A DNA stretch of 64,000 bases from positions 1 to 64,000 of the forward strand of contig NZ_NTHN02000027.1 of the NCBI RefSeq assembly GCF_002300555.2, given 5' to 3'. Source of the stretch: Alloyangia mangrovi (lineage in GTDB: Bacteria; Pseudomonadota; Alphaproteobacteria; Rhodobacterales; Rhodobacteraceae). Below are positions 8,171-16,733 of the stretch, in pieces. A program made the position numbers and the translations under genes. Below the pieces are notes generated by a model. It saw nothing but the letters and a program-made list of their open reading frames with translations, did not search any database and had not been told where the DNA came from. Position 1 is the stretch's first letter. Each line of letters opens with the position of its first letter.

Positions 8171-8482
8171 ATGAGACACCTCGACAGATTTGCCAGGGCC
8201 GCCTTCGGTATTGCCGTGCTCGCGGCGCTTGGCGCCTGCGGCGGCTCGGAGGAGCCTCCCGCCGGCATGCGTCCGGCAACCGAGGCCGAATCCGCCTGCC
8301 TGCGCGACATCGCCAAGGCCGCCGGGACCACGGACATCGCGCTGATCAGCTCCGAGAGCTCCGAGACCGGCACCATGGTGAAGGCCCGCGTCGGCGACGA
8401 CCGCACCCATTGGGACTGCATCGCCTATCCCGACGGCACGACCGGCGAGATCATGGCCGAGCCCCATATGACCGAGGGCTGA
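8171..8482 (+). CDS. Small lipoprotein (103 aa)
   Basis: The N terminus MRHLDRFARAAFGIAVLAALGACGGSEEPP has a basic start, a hydrophobic stretch and a lipobox LGAC with the acylated cysteine near residue 23, so it is a membrane-anchored lipoprotein. GGGAGACTGACCGAC precedes ATG 8171. The mature ~80 residues contain two further cysteines (ESACLRD and WDCIAYP) that could form a disulfide. No known family was recognised. It sits in a run of small envelope genes between the YeaQ/YmgE gene and the L,D-transpeptidase. Confidence 0.65.
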   Translation: MRHLDRFARAAFGIAVLAALGACGGSEEPPAGMRPATEAESACLRDIAKAAGTTDIALISSESSETGTMVKARVGDDRTHWDCIAYPDGTTGEIMAEPHMTEG

Positions 8483-8521
8483 CCCGGCCGGCCGAGACAG
8501 TCGCAGCCGGAGAACTGAGCG

Positions 8522-8788
8522 ATGCGGGCGCTGACGGGCGGTCTCTTCTGGGCCCTGGTGCTGGCGTACGTGGTGGCCCTCGGGGCCTACCTGCTCGGCC
8601 AGTTCGGCCTCTTCGGAACCCCGAAGGACCCGCTTGCCGGCGTCTTCCTCATTCCGCTCGGCCTGCCATGGAACCGGATGATCGATGTCTTCCCCGAGAC
8701 GTCCTGGCCCTGGCTCGCGGCCCTTGCGCCGCTTCTCAACATCCTGCTCGTGGCGCTGCTGCGCCGCGGGCTCTCCCGATCCCGCTGA
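8522..8788 (+). CDS. Small integral membrane protein (88 aa)
   Basis: Two hydrophobic segments are visible: LFWALVLAYVVALGAYLLGQFGLF (residues ~8-31) and the C-terminal WLAALAPLLNILLVALLRRG (~62-80), separated by a loop FGTPKDPLAGVFLIPLGLPWN. The C-terminal RRGLSRSR suggests an inside-facing end. ATG 8522 follows AGCCGGAGAACTGAGCG, 40 bp after the lipoprotein gene, so the two may be cotranscribed. Family not recognised. Confidence 0.6.
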   Translation: MRALTGGLFWALVLAYVVALGAYLLGQFGLFGTPKDPLAGVFLIPLGLPWNRMIDVFPETSWPWLAALAPLLNILLVALLRRGLSRSR

Positions 8789-8881
8789 CACCCCCATCCG
8801 CCCCCTACGAGTCCCCAGCCGATTGATGCCATACCGCCCGACGCCCTCCCCGCCTCCTCCGACGCCCCGCCGAGTTCCCCC

Positions 8882-9908
8882 ATGCTGACCCGCCGCAGCC
8901 TGCTGCGCGCCGGGGGGCGCGGCGCTTGCGCTCGCCTCCCCGGCGCGGGCCCAGGAACTGCCGCTCGAGATCGACCGCATGGTTCCCGGCGAGTTCACCT
9001 GGCACCCCGAGCGGGCCCCGCAAGGGCCGGTGGCGGTGATCGTCTCGCTGCCCGAGCAGCGGGTGCACGTCTATCGCAACGGCCTTCGCATCGCGGTCTC
9101 GACCTGCACCACCGGCATGGCGGGGCACGAGACCCCGACCGGCGTCTTCACCATCCTGCAAAAGGACGTCGACCACCGCTCCTCGCTCTACAACGACGCG
9201 CCCATGCCCAACATGCAGCGGCTCACCTGGGACGGCATCGCGCTGCATGCGGGCAACCTGCCGGGCTACCCGGCCTCGCATGGCTGCGTGCGGCTGCCCA
9301 CCGAATTTTCCCGACGGCTTTTCGAGGTCACCCATCTCGGCACGCCGGTCATCGTCTCGGGTCACAGCAGCGACCCGTGGGAGCTGATCCACCCCGGGTT
9401 CGTGCTGGCGCGGCTGAGCGAGGCCGAGCTTGACGGCGCGGTGCGCGATCTGGAAGTCCACCACCGCCCCTCGGACTGGCCGGAGGAGTGGGATCCGTCC
9501 GATCCCTTTCCGATCACCACCGCGCTCGTCACCTCCCCCGACCGGCGCATCACCCTGCTGCGCGACGGGCGCGAGGTGCTGACCGAGAGCTTCCTGCTCG
9601 AGGACGACCGCCCGCTCGGAGAACACGTGCTGGTGTTGAGCGCCGCCGAGCAGGGCCGGCTGCGCTGGCTCGGCGTCACCCACCAGCCCGACCCAGAGCG
9701 CCCTCTGCAACCCGAGACGAGCATCCTTGACCGGTTGGTGCTGACCTCGGTGACCCGCGAGCGGCTGCTGAGCTATGCTCACCCAGGGCTGACGCTGGTG
9801 ATCTCCGACATCGCCGCCACCCCCGACCGCCGCTCGGAGCGCGGCTTCGTCATCATGGAAAGCGGGCTCCTGCGCTCGCCGGAACCAGAGGAAGCCCCCC
9901 GCCCATGA
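8882..9908 (+). pseudogene. L,D-transpeptidase (YkuD domain), frameshifted near the N terminus in a G6 run
   Basis: From ATG 8882 the sequence reads MLTRRSLLRAGG, a Tat-like twin-arginine start, then loses frame at a G6 run (8912-8917). Removing one G gives GAALALASPARAQ, completing the export signal, and joins the main frame ending at 9908, for 341 residues. The YkuD domain follows at once: VSLPEQRVHVYRNG, TPTGVFTI and the catalytic HAGNLPGYPASHGCVRLP with the SHGCVR nucleophile near residue 138. These periplasmic enzymes form 3-3 cross-links in peptidoglycan or attach proteins to it. The C-terminal ~150 residues are an unassigned extension. Its stop overlaps the next start (ATGA), implying coupling to the SH3 protein. 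Confidence 0.82.
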
Positions 9909-10539
9909 ACCCCGCCTGCCCCCTGCGCGCCGCCCTGCTCCTCGTCCTGCCGCTGGCCGGCCCGCTGCAGGCGCAACCCACCCCGCCGCTGCCGCAGAGC
10001 GCCTTCGTCTATGTCACCGCGACGGCAGCCTGCGGATGCGCGGCGCCCCCACGACCGAGGCCCCGGTAGTCACCGAGCTCGACCCCGGCGCGCTTCTGCG
10101 CAACCTCGGCTGCGTCGCGGACCCGCAGCCCTGGTGCCAGTTGCAGAGCCTCGATGGGGCGCGCGCGGGCTGGGTCTCGGCGGTCTATCTCGCGCCCTTC
10201 GCCGGTGCCGATCCGGCGGCGCTGAGCAGCCCCTCCGTGGCCGCGACCGAGACAATGCAGCTCGAGCTGCGCGGTGGCCTCACCCAGGGCACGCTTGGCG
10301 CGGGCGGCATCCTCGACCTGATCACCAGCGCCCCGCCGGACCAGGCGGTGACGCTCTCGCTCGACGCGCCAGGCAACATCGGCATTGCCGCCTTCGTGCG
10401 CCCTGCCACGCTGCTCGCCCGCGGCGATGCAGGAGCCCCGATCACCCTGGTCCTGCCTGAGGGCGGAGACCTGCTGATCCGCCTCGCCGATCGCAGCGGC
10501 GCCGGCGGCAACTGGCAGCTCCTGATCAGCCTCGACTGA
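9905..10539 (+). pseudogene. Secreted SH3-domain protein, frameshifted near 10020
   Basis: ATG 9905 overlaps the L,D-transpeptidase stop. The first frame encodes a signal peptide (CPLRAALLLVLPLAGPLQAQP) and begins an SH3 strand (SAFVYVTA), then hits a stop at 10065. One missing base near 10018-10022 would join it to the frame continuing DGSLRMRGAPTTEAPVVTELDPGALL, then CQLQSLDGARAGWVSAVYLAPF, the pattern of bacterial SH3_3 domains that bind cell-wall peptides. The rest (~120 residues) has beta-rich PPC-like character (VTLSLDAPGNIGIAAFV, LLIRLADRSGAGGNWQLLISL). The repaired product would be 211 residues. Pairing with a peptidoglycan cross-linking enzyme suggests a wall-targeting role. Confidence 0.6.
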
Positions 10540-10667
10540 CGCACATGACATCCCGAGAACCTCACCAAGGGTTGACGCCGCGACATCCCTCGGAAAGGAT
10601 CGTCCGAGCGTCGCCGCGCGCCGCAAGTTGTTTTTCTGCCAGAAATTTTTGCTCCGGATTGCCCTCC

Positions 10668-12626
10668 ATGCCGCACTGCCTCGCCGCCCTCCTGATGTCC
10701 CTCGCACTGGCCTTGAGCGCCTCGGCCGCGCTCGCGCAGGACTACCTCGGCTCAGAGCGCTGCATCACCTGCCACGAGGCCGCCGGGGAGGCCTGGGAGG
10801 GCTCGCATCACGCCCTCGCCTGGACCAAGCCGACCGCGGACAACATCCGCGCGAATTTCGACGGCACCGAGTTTACCCTCGGCGACATGCAGGCGCGCTT
10901 CAGCCTGAAGGAGGGCGGCACCCCGCATGTCAGCGTCACCGAGCGCGACGGGGTGACAACCGAGTACGACGTGCATTCGGTGATCGGCGTCGAGCCGCTG
11001 CAGCAATACATCCTCGAGACCGAGCCGGGCCGGCTGCAGAGCTTCGACGTGGTCTGGGACACCGAGAAGGGCGGCTGGTTCCACCTCTATCCGCAGCAGA
11101 ACTACGCCCCCGACGACGGTCTGCACTGGACCGGCCCCTACAAGACCTGGAACAGCCGCTGCGCCGCCTGCCATGCGACGGGCTTCGAGGCCAATTACGA
11201 TCCGCAGACCCGCAGCTTCGCCTCTAGCGAGGTCGAGATCGGTGTTGGCTGCGAAGCCTGCCACGGCCCCGGCTCGGCGCATGTGGACTGGGCGGAAACC
11301 TACAAGACCACGCAGGAGGCACCGCCACCCGCCCATGGTTTCACCGTCGACATGTCCGAGCCCGCGCAGATGATCGCGCAATGCGCCTCCTGCCACTCCC
11401 GCCGCGAGCCCTATACCGACGGCAACCCGGTCCCGGGCACGCCCTATCACGACACCTACAACCTCTCGCTACTGCGCGAGGGCGCTTATGAGGCCGACGG
11501 TCAGATCCTCGACGAGGTCTACGTCTACGGCTCTTTCCTGCAATCGAAGATGTACGCCAAGGGCGTAAGCTGCTCGAACTGCCACCTGCCGCATGAGGCC
11601 GAGCTGATCGCCGAAGGCAATGCCGTCTGCGCCCAATGCCACAGCCCGGCGGGCAACCCCGAGTTCCCCTCGCTGCCGCTCAAGGTCTTCGACGGGCCCG
11701 AGCACACCCACCATCCCGAGGGCTCGGCCGGGGCCGAGTGCAAGAATTGCCACATGGTCGAGCGCGTCTACATGGGCAACGACTGGCGGGCGGACCATTC
11801 CTTCCGCGTGCCGCGACCGGACCTCGATGCCGTGACCGGGGCCCCCGACGCCTGTACCACCTGCCACGAGGACGAAAGCCCCGAGTGGGCCGCCGCCAAG
11901 CTCGAGGACTGGTTCCCCGAAAGCACCCACCGCGGCCCCCATTACGGCGAGGTCCTCGCCCACGGCCGCCGCGACCCGCTCCGCGCCGCGCCCGAGCTGC
12001 GCAGCCTCTCGCAGGACAGCGACATGGCCGGCATCGTGCGCGCCACGGCGATCTACCTGCTGGAGCAGGCAGGCGACCCGGCCGAGGCCGCGGCGCTGGA
12101 GACGCTGCTCAAGGACCCCGACCCGCTGGTCCGCAGCGCCGCGGTGCGGCTGCAGCGCGCCGCCCCCGCCATGGAGCGCGCGCCGCGCATCATGAATTCG
12201 CTCAGCGATCCCTCGCGCTCGGTGCGCATGGCGGCGGCGCAGTCGATGCTCGACGCGCAGATCGCCCATATGCCCGGCCGCTACGAGCGGGCGCTGCGCG
12301 AGGCCTTCGGCGAATGGCAGGCTTCGATGGCCAGCCGCCTCGATTTCCCGGAAACCCACCTGCAGATGGGCGGCATGGCGCTGGTGATGCGCAACCTGCC
12401 CGCCGCCGCCAATGCCTTTGCCGAGGCGACGCGGCTCGACCCGCAGCTCGCCGACGCCTGGATCATGCAAGTCCGCATTGCCTTCGCCGCGGGCGACGAG
12501 ACCGGCGGCCGCGCGGTGCTGGACGAGGCGCTCCAGAAGAACCCCGACAACGTGACCCTGCAGATGATGCGCCGCGAGCTGACCGGCGAGGAGATGGATT
12601 TGATGCCGCCGCCCTCGGCGGACTAG
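10668..12626 (+). CDS. Octaheme c-type cytochrome with C-terminal HEAT/TPR-like repeats
   Basis: A 652-residue exported protein. MPHCLAALLMSLALALSASAALAQ is a signal peptide, which supports ATG 10668 over an upstream start. Eight CXXCH haem sites follow at about residues 32 (CITCH), 165 (CAACH), 195 (CEACH), 239 (CASCH), 302 (CSNCH), 321 (CAQCH), 358 (CKNCH) and 396 (CTTCH); several are paired as in cytochrome c554-type multihaem proteins. Residues ~450-560 look like HEAT repeats (LLKDPDPLVRSAAVRLQ) and ~570-650 like TPR (ANAFAEATRLDPQLADAWI). Such proteins act in periplasmic electron transfer or as multihaem oxidoreductases; the substrate is unknown. No quinol oxidase or other redox partner is adjacent. 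Confidence 0.85.
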   Translation: MPHCLAALLMSLALALSASAALAQDYLGSERCITCHEAAGEAWEGSHHALAWTKPTADNIRANFDGTEFTLGDMQARFSLKEGGTPHVSVTERDGVTTEYDVHSVIGVEPLQQYILETEPGRLQSFDVVWDTEKGGWFHLYPQQNYAPDDGLHWTGPYKTWNSRCAACHATGFEANYDPQTRSFASSEVEIGVGCEACHGPGSAHVDWAETYKTTQEAPPPAHGFTVDMSEPAQMIAQCASCHSRREPYTDGNPVPGTPYHDTYNLSLLREGAYEADGQILDEVYVYGSFLQSKMYAKGVSCSNCHLPHEAELIAEGNAVCAQCHSPAGNPEFPSLPLKVFDGPEHTHHPEGSAGAECKNCHMVERVYMGNDWRADHSFRVPRPDLDAVTGAPDACTTCHEDESPEWAAAKLEDWFPESTHRGPHYGEVLAHGRRDPLRAAPELRSLSQDSDMAGIVRATAIYLLEQAGDPAEAAALETLLKDPDPLVRSAAVRLQRAAPAMERAPRIMNSLSDPSRSVRMAAAQSMLDAQIAHMPGRYERALREAFGEWQASMASRLDFPETHLQMGGMALVMRNLPAAANAFAEATRLDPQLADAWIMQVRIAFAAGDETGGRAVLDEALQKNPDNVTLQMMRRELTGEEMDLMPPPSAD

Positions 12627-12644
12627 GCCGACCGTCGGGCAGAA

Positions 12645-12702
12645 GGGGGGGCTCCGCCCCCGCCGCTGCGCGGCTCCCCCGGGATATTTGGACCTAGAAG
12701 AA
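12645..12702 (-). repeat. Dispersed intergenic element, copy 1
   Basis: On the minus strand it reads TTCTTCTAGG, an A/T-rich ATATCCCGGGGG block, a GCCGC/GCGGC hairpin and a GGGGGCGGAGCCCCC hairpin. The same order recurs at 47085-47142, 52478-52534 and 60985-61050. This copy lies between two convergent gene ends. Confidence 0.7.
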
Positions 12703-12720
12703 AGGGCGGGCGCAATCGGC

Positions 12721-12747
12721 GAAGGGGAGAGCGATGCCCTCCCCTTC
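12721..12747 (+). terminator. Terminator hairpin downstream of the octaheme cytochrome gene
   Basis: A perfect 9 bp inverted repeat GAAGGGGAG...CTCCCCTTC (12721-12729 and 12739-12747) is followed by TTCTCTTTCC. It lies in the convergent gap and may serve both strands. Confidence 0.5.
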
Positions 12748-12781
12748 TTCTCTTTCCAGATACGCCGGACGGAGGCCGCCC

Positions 12782-13525
12782 TCAGCGGGCCAGCCAGCCG
12801 CCGTCGACGTTGAGCACCGCGCCCGTCACGTAGCGCGCCGCGCGCGAGCAGAGGTAGGCGGCGGTGCCGCCGATGTCCTCGGGATCACCCCAGCGCCCGG
12901 CGGGAATGCGCTCGAGGATGGCCTTCGAGCGCTCGGCATCCTCGCGCAGTGCCTCGGTGTTGTTCGTGGCGATATAGCCCGGCGCGATGGCGTTGACCGT
13001 GATGCCGTGCCGCGCCCATTCGTTGGCGAGGATCTTGGTGATCCCCGCGACCCCATGCTTGGACGCGGTGTAGGCCGGCACCCTGATGCCGCCCTGGAAG
13101 GAGAGCAGCGAGGCGATGTTGACCACCGCGCCTTCCTGCCCCTTGGCGATCAACTCGCGGCCGAAAGCCTGGCAGGTGAAGAACAGCGCCTTCATGTTGA
13201 CGTCGACCACCGCGTCCCAGTCTTCTTCGGAATAGTCGACGCTGTCGGCCCGGCGGATGATCCCGGCGTTGTTGACCAGAAGCGTGTAGCCGGCGCCCTT
13301 GAAGACCTCCTTCGCGGCCATCGGGTCGGCGAAGTCGAGCAGCAGGCTGTCCGCCGTGCCGCCCGCCGCCTCGATCCTCTCCACGGTCTCGTCGCAGGCC
13401 CGCCGTCCGACACAGGTGACCGCGGCCCCCTGCCCGGCGAGCGCCACGGCGATGGCCTGGCCGATGCCGGTGTTGGCGCCGGTGACCAGCGCGCGCTTGC
13501 TCGCGAGCGAGAAGAGCCCGGACAT
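12782..13525 (-). CDS. kduD: 2-deoxy-D-gluconate 3-dehydrogenase / 2-keto-3-deoxygluconate-forming SDR
   Basis: A 247-residue short-chain dehydrogenase. TGANTGIG near residue 16 is the Rossmann glycine motif, NNAGI near 85 stabilises the fold, and the catalytic triad is Ser in NIASLLS and Tyr/Lys in YTASKHG. KduD reduces 2,5-diketo-3-deoxygluconate (DKII) to 2-keto-3-deoxygluconate in pectin breakdown. The start at ATG 13525 overlaps the stop of the kduI gene (ATGA), showing translational coupling; a longer frame into kduI is not real. The kduI-kduD pairing makes the assignment much safer than SDR similarity alone. Confidence 0.9.
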   Translation of the reverse strand: MSGLFSLASKRALVTGANTGIGQAIAVALAGQGAAVTCVGRRACDETVERIEAAGGTADSLLLDFADPMAAKEVFKGAGYTLLVNNAGIIRRADSVDYSEEDWDAVVDVNMKALFFTCQAFGRELIAKGQEGAVVNIASLLSFQGGIRVPAYTASKHGVAGITKILANEWARHGITVNAIAPGYIATNNTEALREDAERSKAILERIPAGRWGDPEDIGGTAAYLCSRAARYVTGAVLNVDGGWLAR

Positions 13526-14349
13526 CAGCGCAGGTCCTTGGGCTGGATGAAATCCATGTCGGTGTAATCTACGTTGTCGCCCGCCATCGCCCAGATGAAG
13601 GTGTACTTGCCGATGCCCGCGCCCGAGTGGATCGACCAGCTGGGGCTGACCACGCCCTCCTCGTTGGCAACGAAGAGATGGCGGGTCTCGTCGGGCTCGC
13701 CCATCAGGTGCAGCACGCGGCTCTCCTCGTCCATGCCCCAGTAGAGATAGGCCTCCATCCGGCGGTCGTGGATGTGGCTGGGGATGGTGTTCCAGACCGA
13801 GCCTTCCTCGAGCGCCGTGTAGCCGAGGATCAGCTGGCAGCTCTCCATCACCTGCGGGTGGATGAACTGCTTGATGGTGCGCTTGTTGGAGGTCTCGGGC
13901 GCGCCCATCGTCACCTCCTTGCAATCCGCCAGGGTGACCAGCTTCGACGGATAGCTCTTATGCGCCGGGCAGGAGGTGATGTAGAAGCGCCCCGGCCCCG
14001 AGAAGGTCACCGCGCCTGTGCCCATGCCGAGGTAGAGCACGTCGCCGCGGCCCATCTCGTAGGTCTCGCCGCCGGCCTCGACGGTGCCCGCCGCGCCGAT
14101 GTTGACGATGCCCATCTCGCGGCGATCGAGGAAGTTCGGGGTCCGGGTCTCTTCCACCACGTCGAGCGTCAGAGTCCCCGCGCCGGGCACCGCCCCACCC
14201 ATGACGAAACGGTCGTAATGGGTGTAGACGAGGCGGATCTCGCCGTCGCGGAACATGCCCTGGGTGAGGAAATGCTCGCGCAGTTCCTCGGTCCACATGT
14301 CGCGGGCCTGGGTCGGGTGGATGGCGTGGCGGGTTTCGACGGTCAGCAT
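13525..14349 (-). CDS. kduI: 4-deoxy-L-threo-5-hexosulose-uronate ketol-isomerase
   Basis: A 274-residue double-cupin isomerase of the usual KduI length, beginning MLTVETRHAIHPTQARDMWTEELREHFL. The metal-binding cupin segment IPSHIHDRRMEAYLYW lies near residue 195. It isomerises DKI to DKII in the cytoplasm, upstream of KduD. ATG 14349 follows GGGAGAGAGCAC, which rules out a longer frame to 14463. It leads the kduI-kduD operon and is divergent from the GntR regulator gene; an operator-like palindrome about 100 bp upstream overlaps a TATGAT box on this strand. Confidence 0.93.
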   Translation of the reverse strand: MLTVETRHAIHPTQARDMWTEELREHFLTQGMFRDGEIRLVYTHYDRFVMGGAVPGAGTLTLDVVEETRTPNFLDRREMGIVNIGAAGTVEAGGETYEMGRGDVLYLGMGTGAVTFSGPGRFYITSCPAHKSYPSKLVTLADCKEVTMGAPETSNKRTIKQFIHPQVMESCQLILGYTALEEGSVWNTIPSHIHDRRMEAYLYWGMDEESRVLHLMGEPDETRHLFVANEEGVVSPSWSIHSGAGIGKYTFIWAMAGDNVDYTDMDFIQPKDLR

Positions 14350-14446
14350 GTGCTCTCTCCCAGAATCTCTCAGAATCTCTGCCTGCACGGCCGGGACCGG
14401 CCGGGCTGTCGCGGCCAAGGAACCACGGATGGGCCTCGCCTTCAAG

Positions 14447-14463
14447 ATGTTATCATACAACAT
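14447..14463. promoter_or_regulatory. Putative GntR/FCD operator controlling kduID and its own regulator
   Basis: The 17-mer ATGTTATCATACAACAT has perfect outer arms (ATGTT/AACAT). On the minus strand it contains TATGAT, a possible kduI -10 box, so a bound repressor would block transcription. The core ATCATACAA recurs before the sugar ABC operon (16734-16742) and before the TRAP operon (30689-30697). Confidence 0.55.
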
Positions 14464-14622
14464 TGCAAGGCAGTCAGACTTCAGGGCACGATCGGGACCG
14501 GGGATCGTCGGCAGGCAGAAGGACTTCTATCTTCTTGAGGCAATTCGGCGAAAACCCTTGCCTAACGCGTGTCACACCCCGGCGGTGGCGCCGAAGACGG
14601 CGGATCTTCCGGCCGCCGGACA

Positions 14623-14650
14623 TGGACAGCCCCGGGGAAACCTGTATTAT
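14623..14650 (+). promoter_or_regulatory. Probable sigma-70 promoter of the GntR regulator
   Basis: TGGACA (14623-14628) and TATTAT (14645-14650) are separated by 16 bp. Transcription would begin near 14657, just after ATG 14651, which favours the downstream GTG 14687 as the regulator start. Confidence 0.4.
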
Positions 14651-14686
14651 ATGTATGGCCAAGCCAGGAACGAGAAGATCAAACAC

Positions 14687-15427
14687 GTGACCGAGCAGAA
14701 AGTCAGGACGGCCCGCCCCTCGCGCAGCAGCGGCAAGACCCTCGTCGAACAGGTGCGTGACCGCCTGCGGGCTCAGATCGAGAGCGGGCAATACGCGCCC
14801 GGCAGCCGCCTGCCGAGCGAGGCGAAGATGACCGAGGAATTCGCGGTCAGCCGCACGGTGGTGCGCGAGGCGGTGGCCTCGCTGCGCTACGACGGGCTGG
14901 TGGAGCCACGGCAGGGCGCCGGGGTCTTCGTGCTCGACCAGCGCCCCGAGCTCGACCTGCCGTTCCAGAACATCGACTTCGTGCGCATCTCGTCGATGAT
15001 CGAGATGCTCGAGCTGCGCACCGCGGTCGAGGTCGAGGCAGCGGGGCTCGCCGCGCTGCGCCGCTCGCCCGCGCAGGAAGAGTTGATCCTGCAGGCACTG
15101 GCCGAGCTGCGCGCCAAGGCCGCCTCGGGTGAGCCGACGGCGCTGGCGGATTTCGAGCTGCATCTCGCCATCGCGGATGCCACCAACAACCCGCGGTTCC
15201 GCGACTTCCTGTCGATGATCGGCGCCAGCGTGATCCCGCGCCATGCGCTGAGCGACACCAAGGACGCCGCCACCGCCCCCTACCTGCAGGCCATCGACGC
15301 CGAGCACGAGGCCATCGTCACCGCGATCCTCGACGGCAACGAGGATGCCGCTCGGCTGGCCATGCGCCTGCACCTCAAGGGCGCGCAGTCGCGCTATCGC
15401 AACCTGCTGCGCAAGTCCGCCCAATAG
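14687..15427 (+). CDS. GntR family transcriptional regulator, FCD (FadR) subfamily
   Basis: The GTG start at 14687 follows GAGAAG with 9 bp spacing and lies downstream of a likely promoter; ATG 14651 in frame is the alternative. The 246-residue protein has the GntR winged helix at ~15-80 (LVEQVRDRLRAQIESGQYAPGSRLPSEAKMTEEFAVSRTVVREAV, then LRYDGLVEPRQGAGVFV) and an all-helical FCD effector domain with the metal-binding pattern D-x3-H (DFELHLAIADATNN) and later His residues (EHEAI). It lies between kduI and kdgF, so it probably represses uronate catabolism genes and is relieved by a pathway intermediate, as ExuR/UxuR do. Effector identity is inferred. Confidence 0.87.
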   Translation: MTEQKVRTARPSRSSGKTLVEQVRDRLRAQIESGQYAPGSRLPSEAKMTEEFAVSRTVVREAVASLRYDGLVEPRQGAGVFVLDQRPELDLPFQNIDFVRISSMIEMLELRTAVEVEAAGLAALRRSPAQEELILQALAELRAKAASGEPTALADFELHLAIADATNNPRFRDFLSMIGASVIPRHALSDTKDAATAPYLQAIDAEHEAIVTAILDGNEDAARLAMRLHLKGAQSRYRNLLRKSAQ

Positions 15428-15445
15428 GCCCAACAGGAGGCTTCC

Positions 15446-15754
15446 ATGAGCAATTTCCCCGTCGTCTTCCCCGACACCGGCGTCGCCCGGCAGGTGCTGG
15501 CCGACAGCCCCGAGCTGATGGTCGTCTCCTTCCGCTTCGAGACCGGGGCCAAGGGCGCGATGCATCACCACCCACACGTGCAGTCGACCTATTGCGAGAG
15601 CGGGCGCTTCACCTTTTTCCTCGGCGACGAGAGCTTCGAGGTGAAGCCGGGCGACAGCTTCGTCATCCCCTCCAATGCCAAGCACGGCTGCGAGTGCCAT
15701 GATGCCGGGCGGCTGATCGACTGCTTCACCCCGCGCCGCGACGATTTTCTCTGA
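15446..15754 (+). CDS. kdgF: KdgF-like cupin protein (unsaturated uronate ring-opening)
   Basis: A 102-residue single-domain cupin starting behind AGGAGGCTTCC. The metal-binding motif is GAMHHHPHVQSTYCESGRF near residue 46, with a second motif GDSFVIPSNAKHGCEC near 72. Size and motifs fit KdgF, which converts 4,5-unsaturated galacturonate to 4-deoxy-L-threo-5-hexosulose uronate (DKI), the KduI substrate. It lies 18 bp downstream of the GntR gene, so they are probably cotranscribed. A generic cupin of other function is possible, but the position beside kduI/kduD strongly favours KdgF. Confidence 0.8.
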   Translation: MSNFPVVFPDTGVARQVLADSPELMVVSFRFETGAKGAMHHHPHVQSTYCESGRFTFFLGDESFEVKPGDSFVIPSNAKHGCECHDAGRLIDCFTPRRDDFL

Positions 15755-15771
15755 CGCGGCGAGGCGGGCCG

Positions 15772-16692
15772 CTACGCCTGCCCCAGCGCCTTGGCCTGAT
15801 CAGCCTCGTCCATCCCCAAGATCTGACCATCCTGCGCGCGCTTCACCCTTTGCTGGTGCGCGCGCGGGCTGAGGCCCATCTGCCGCTTGAAGGCGCGGCT
15901 GAAGTAATAGGGGTCGGCATAGCCGATCTCTCCGGCCACCTGCGAAGGGCTCATGCCGCGCTCGAGCAGCGACATCGCCCGCTCCATCCGGCAATATTCC
16001 TGATACTGGCGCGGCGTGCGGCCGAGCCGGTCTCGGAAGGCGCGGTGGAAGTAGTCGTCGTTGTAGGGCGCCGCCTCGACCGCCTGCGCCGCGACCTCGG
16101 GATCGAGCGGCGCGGTGGAGATCTGCGCCGCCGCCTTCATCACCGCGAGATCGATCGCCGCGGCCCCGTCGATGGGCACCGCCCCGCCCTGCCGCCAGCC
16201 GAGGAAGGCGTCATCCACGAAGGCGATCAGGAAGACCATGAAAAGGTGGTGCTGCATCAGCGTCACCGAGTTCGGCGGCGCGCTCTCGCGGTAGCTGCGA
16301 ATGAGCGGCGCCAGCTCATCCCACCGCGACAGCCGCACCTTCCGCCGCAGGTCCATCTGCGCGATGAGATCGGTGTCGCCGTAAATCCCCAGCGTGAAAT
16401 GCTGCGCCAGCCCGGTGTAGAGCCCCGCGCCTTCGTTCCAGCCGCAGAAGGTCTCGCCCCGCCGCAGCAGCATGGCCTCGCCCGGCGCCAGCGCAAAGCG
16501 CTCCGCGCCCACGATATATTCACCGCGCCCCTCGAGCGCGATCACCAGGTCCTCGACCGGGTTTTCCTTCTCGATCCGCCAGAGTTTAGAATGCTGCATG
16601 CGGATCGCCGAGCGGGTCAGCGTCAGCGTCAGCGCCGAGGCGGGCACCCGGTCGAGAATTGAACCTCCGATTTCGTCCATCTTTTTCGCCAT
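15772..16692 (-). CDS. AraC family transcriptional regulator
   Basis: A 306-residue protein with an N-terminal cupin-like AraC sensor domain (VIALEGRGEYIVGAERFALAPGEAMLLRRGE, residues ~48-80) and two C-terminal helix-turn-helix units (~190-290) ending in the signature SQVAGEIGYADPYYFSRAFKRQMGLSPRAHQQR. It is divergent from the sugar ABC operon and convergent with kdgF, so it is likely a local activator of the ABC operon responding to an oligogalacturonide or uronate. The start ATG 16692 is taken from frame; ATG 16680 is also possible. The effector cannot be read from sequence. Confidence 0.85.
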   Translation of the reverse strand: MAKKMDEIGGSILDRVPASALTLTLTRSAIRMQHSKLWRIEKENPVEDLVIALEGRGEYIVGAERFALAPGEAMLLRRGETFCGWNEGAGLYTGLAQHFTLGIYGDTDLIAQMDLRRKVRLSRWDELAPLIRSYRESAPPNSVTLMQHHLFMVFLIAFVDDAFLGWRQGGAVPIDGAAAIDLAVMKAAAQISTAPLDPEVAAQAVEAAPYNDDYFHRAFRDRLGRTPRQYQEYCRMERAMSLLERGMSPSQVAGEIGYADPYYFSRAFKRQMGLSPRAHQQRVKRAQDGQILGMDEADQAKALGQA

Positions 16693-16733
16693 CTTGGTGA
16701 ATTCAATCCACGCTCGCCATCTGTCATGAATTC

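Larger units (their letters stand above)
14350..14686. other. 337 bp divergent promoter region between kduI and the GntR regulator
   Basis: The gap holds the palindromic operator at 14447-14463 and a probable sigma-70 promoter at 14623-14650, each listed separately. No gene is supported within it. Confidence 0.6.

Noticed and set aside
13525-13924. N-terminal extension of kduD into kduI
   Set aside because: The true KduD begins at ATG 13525 with a standard SDR start. The extension is kduI read in another frame.
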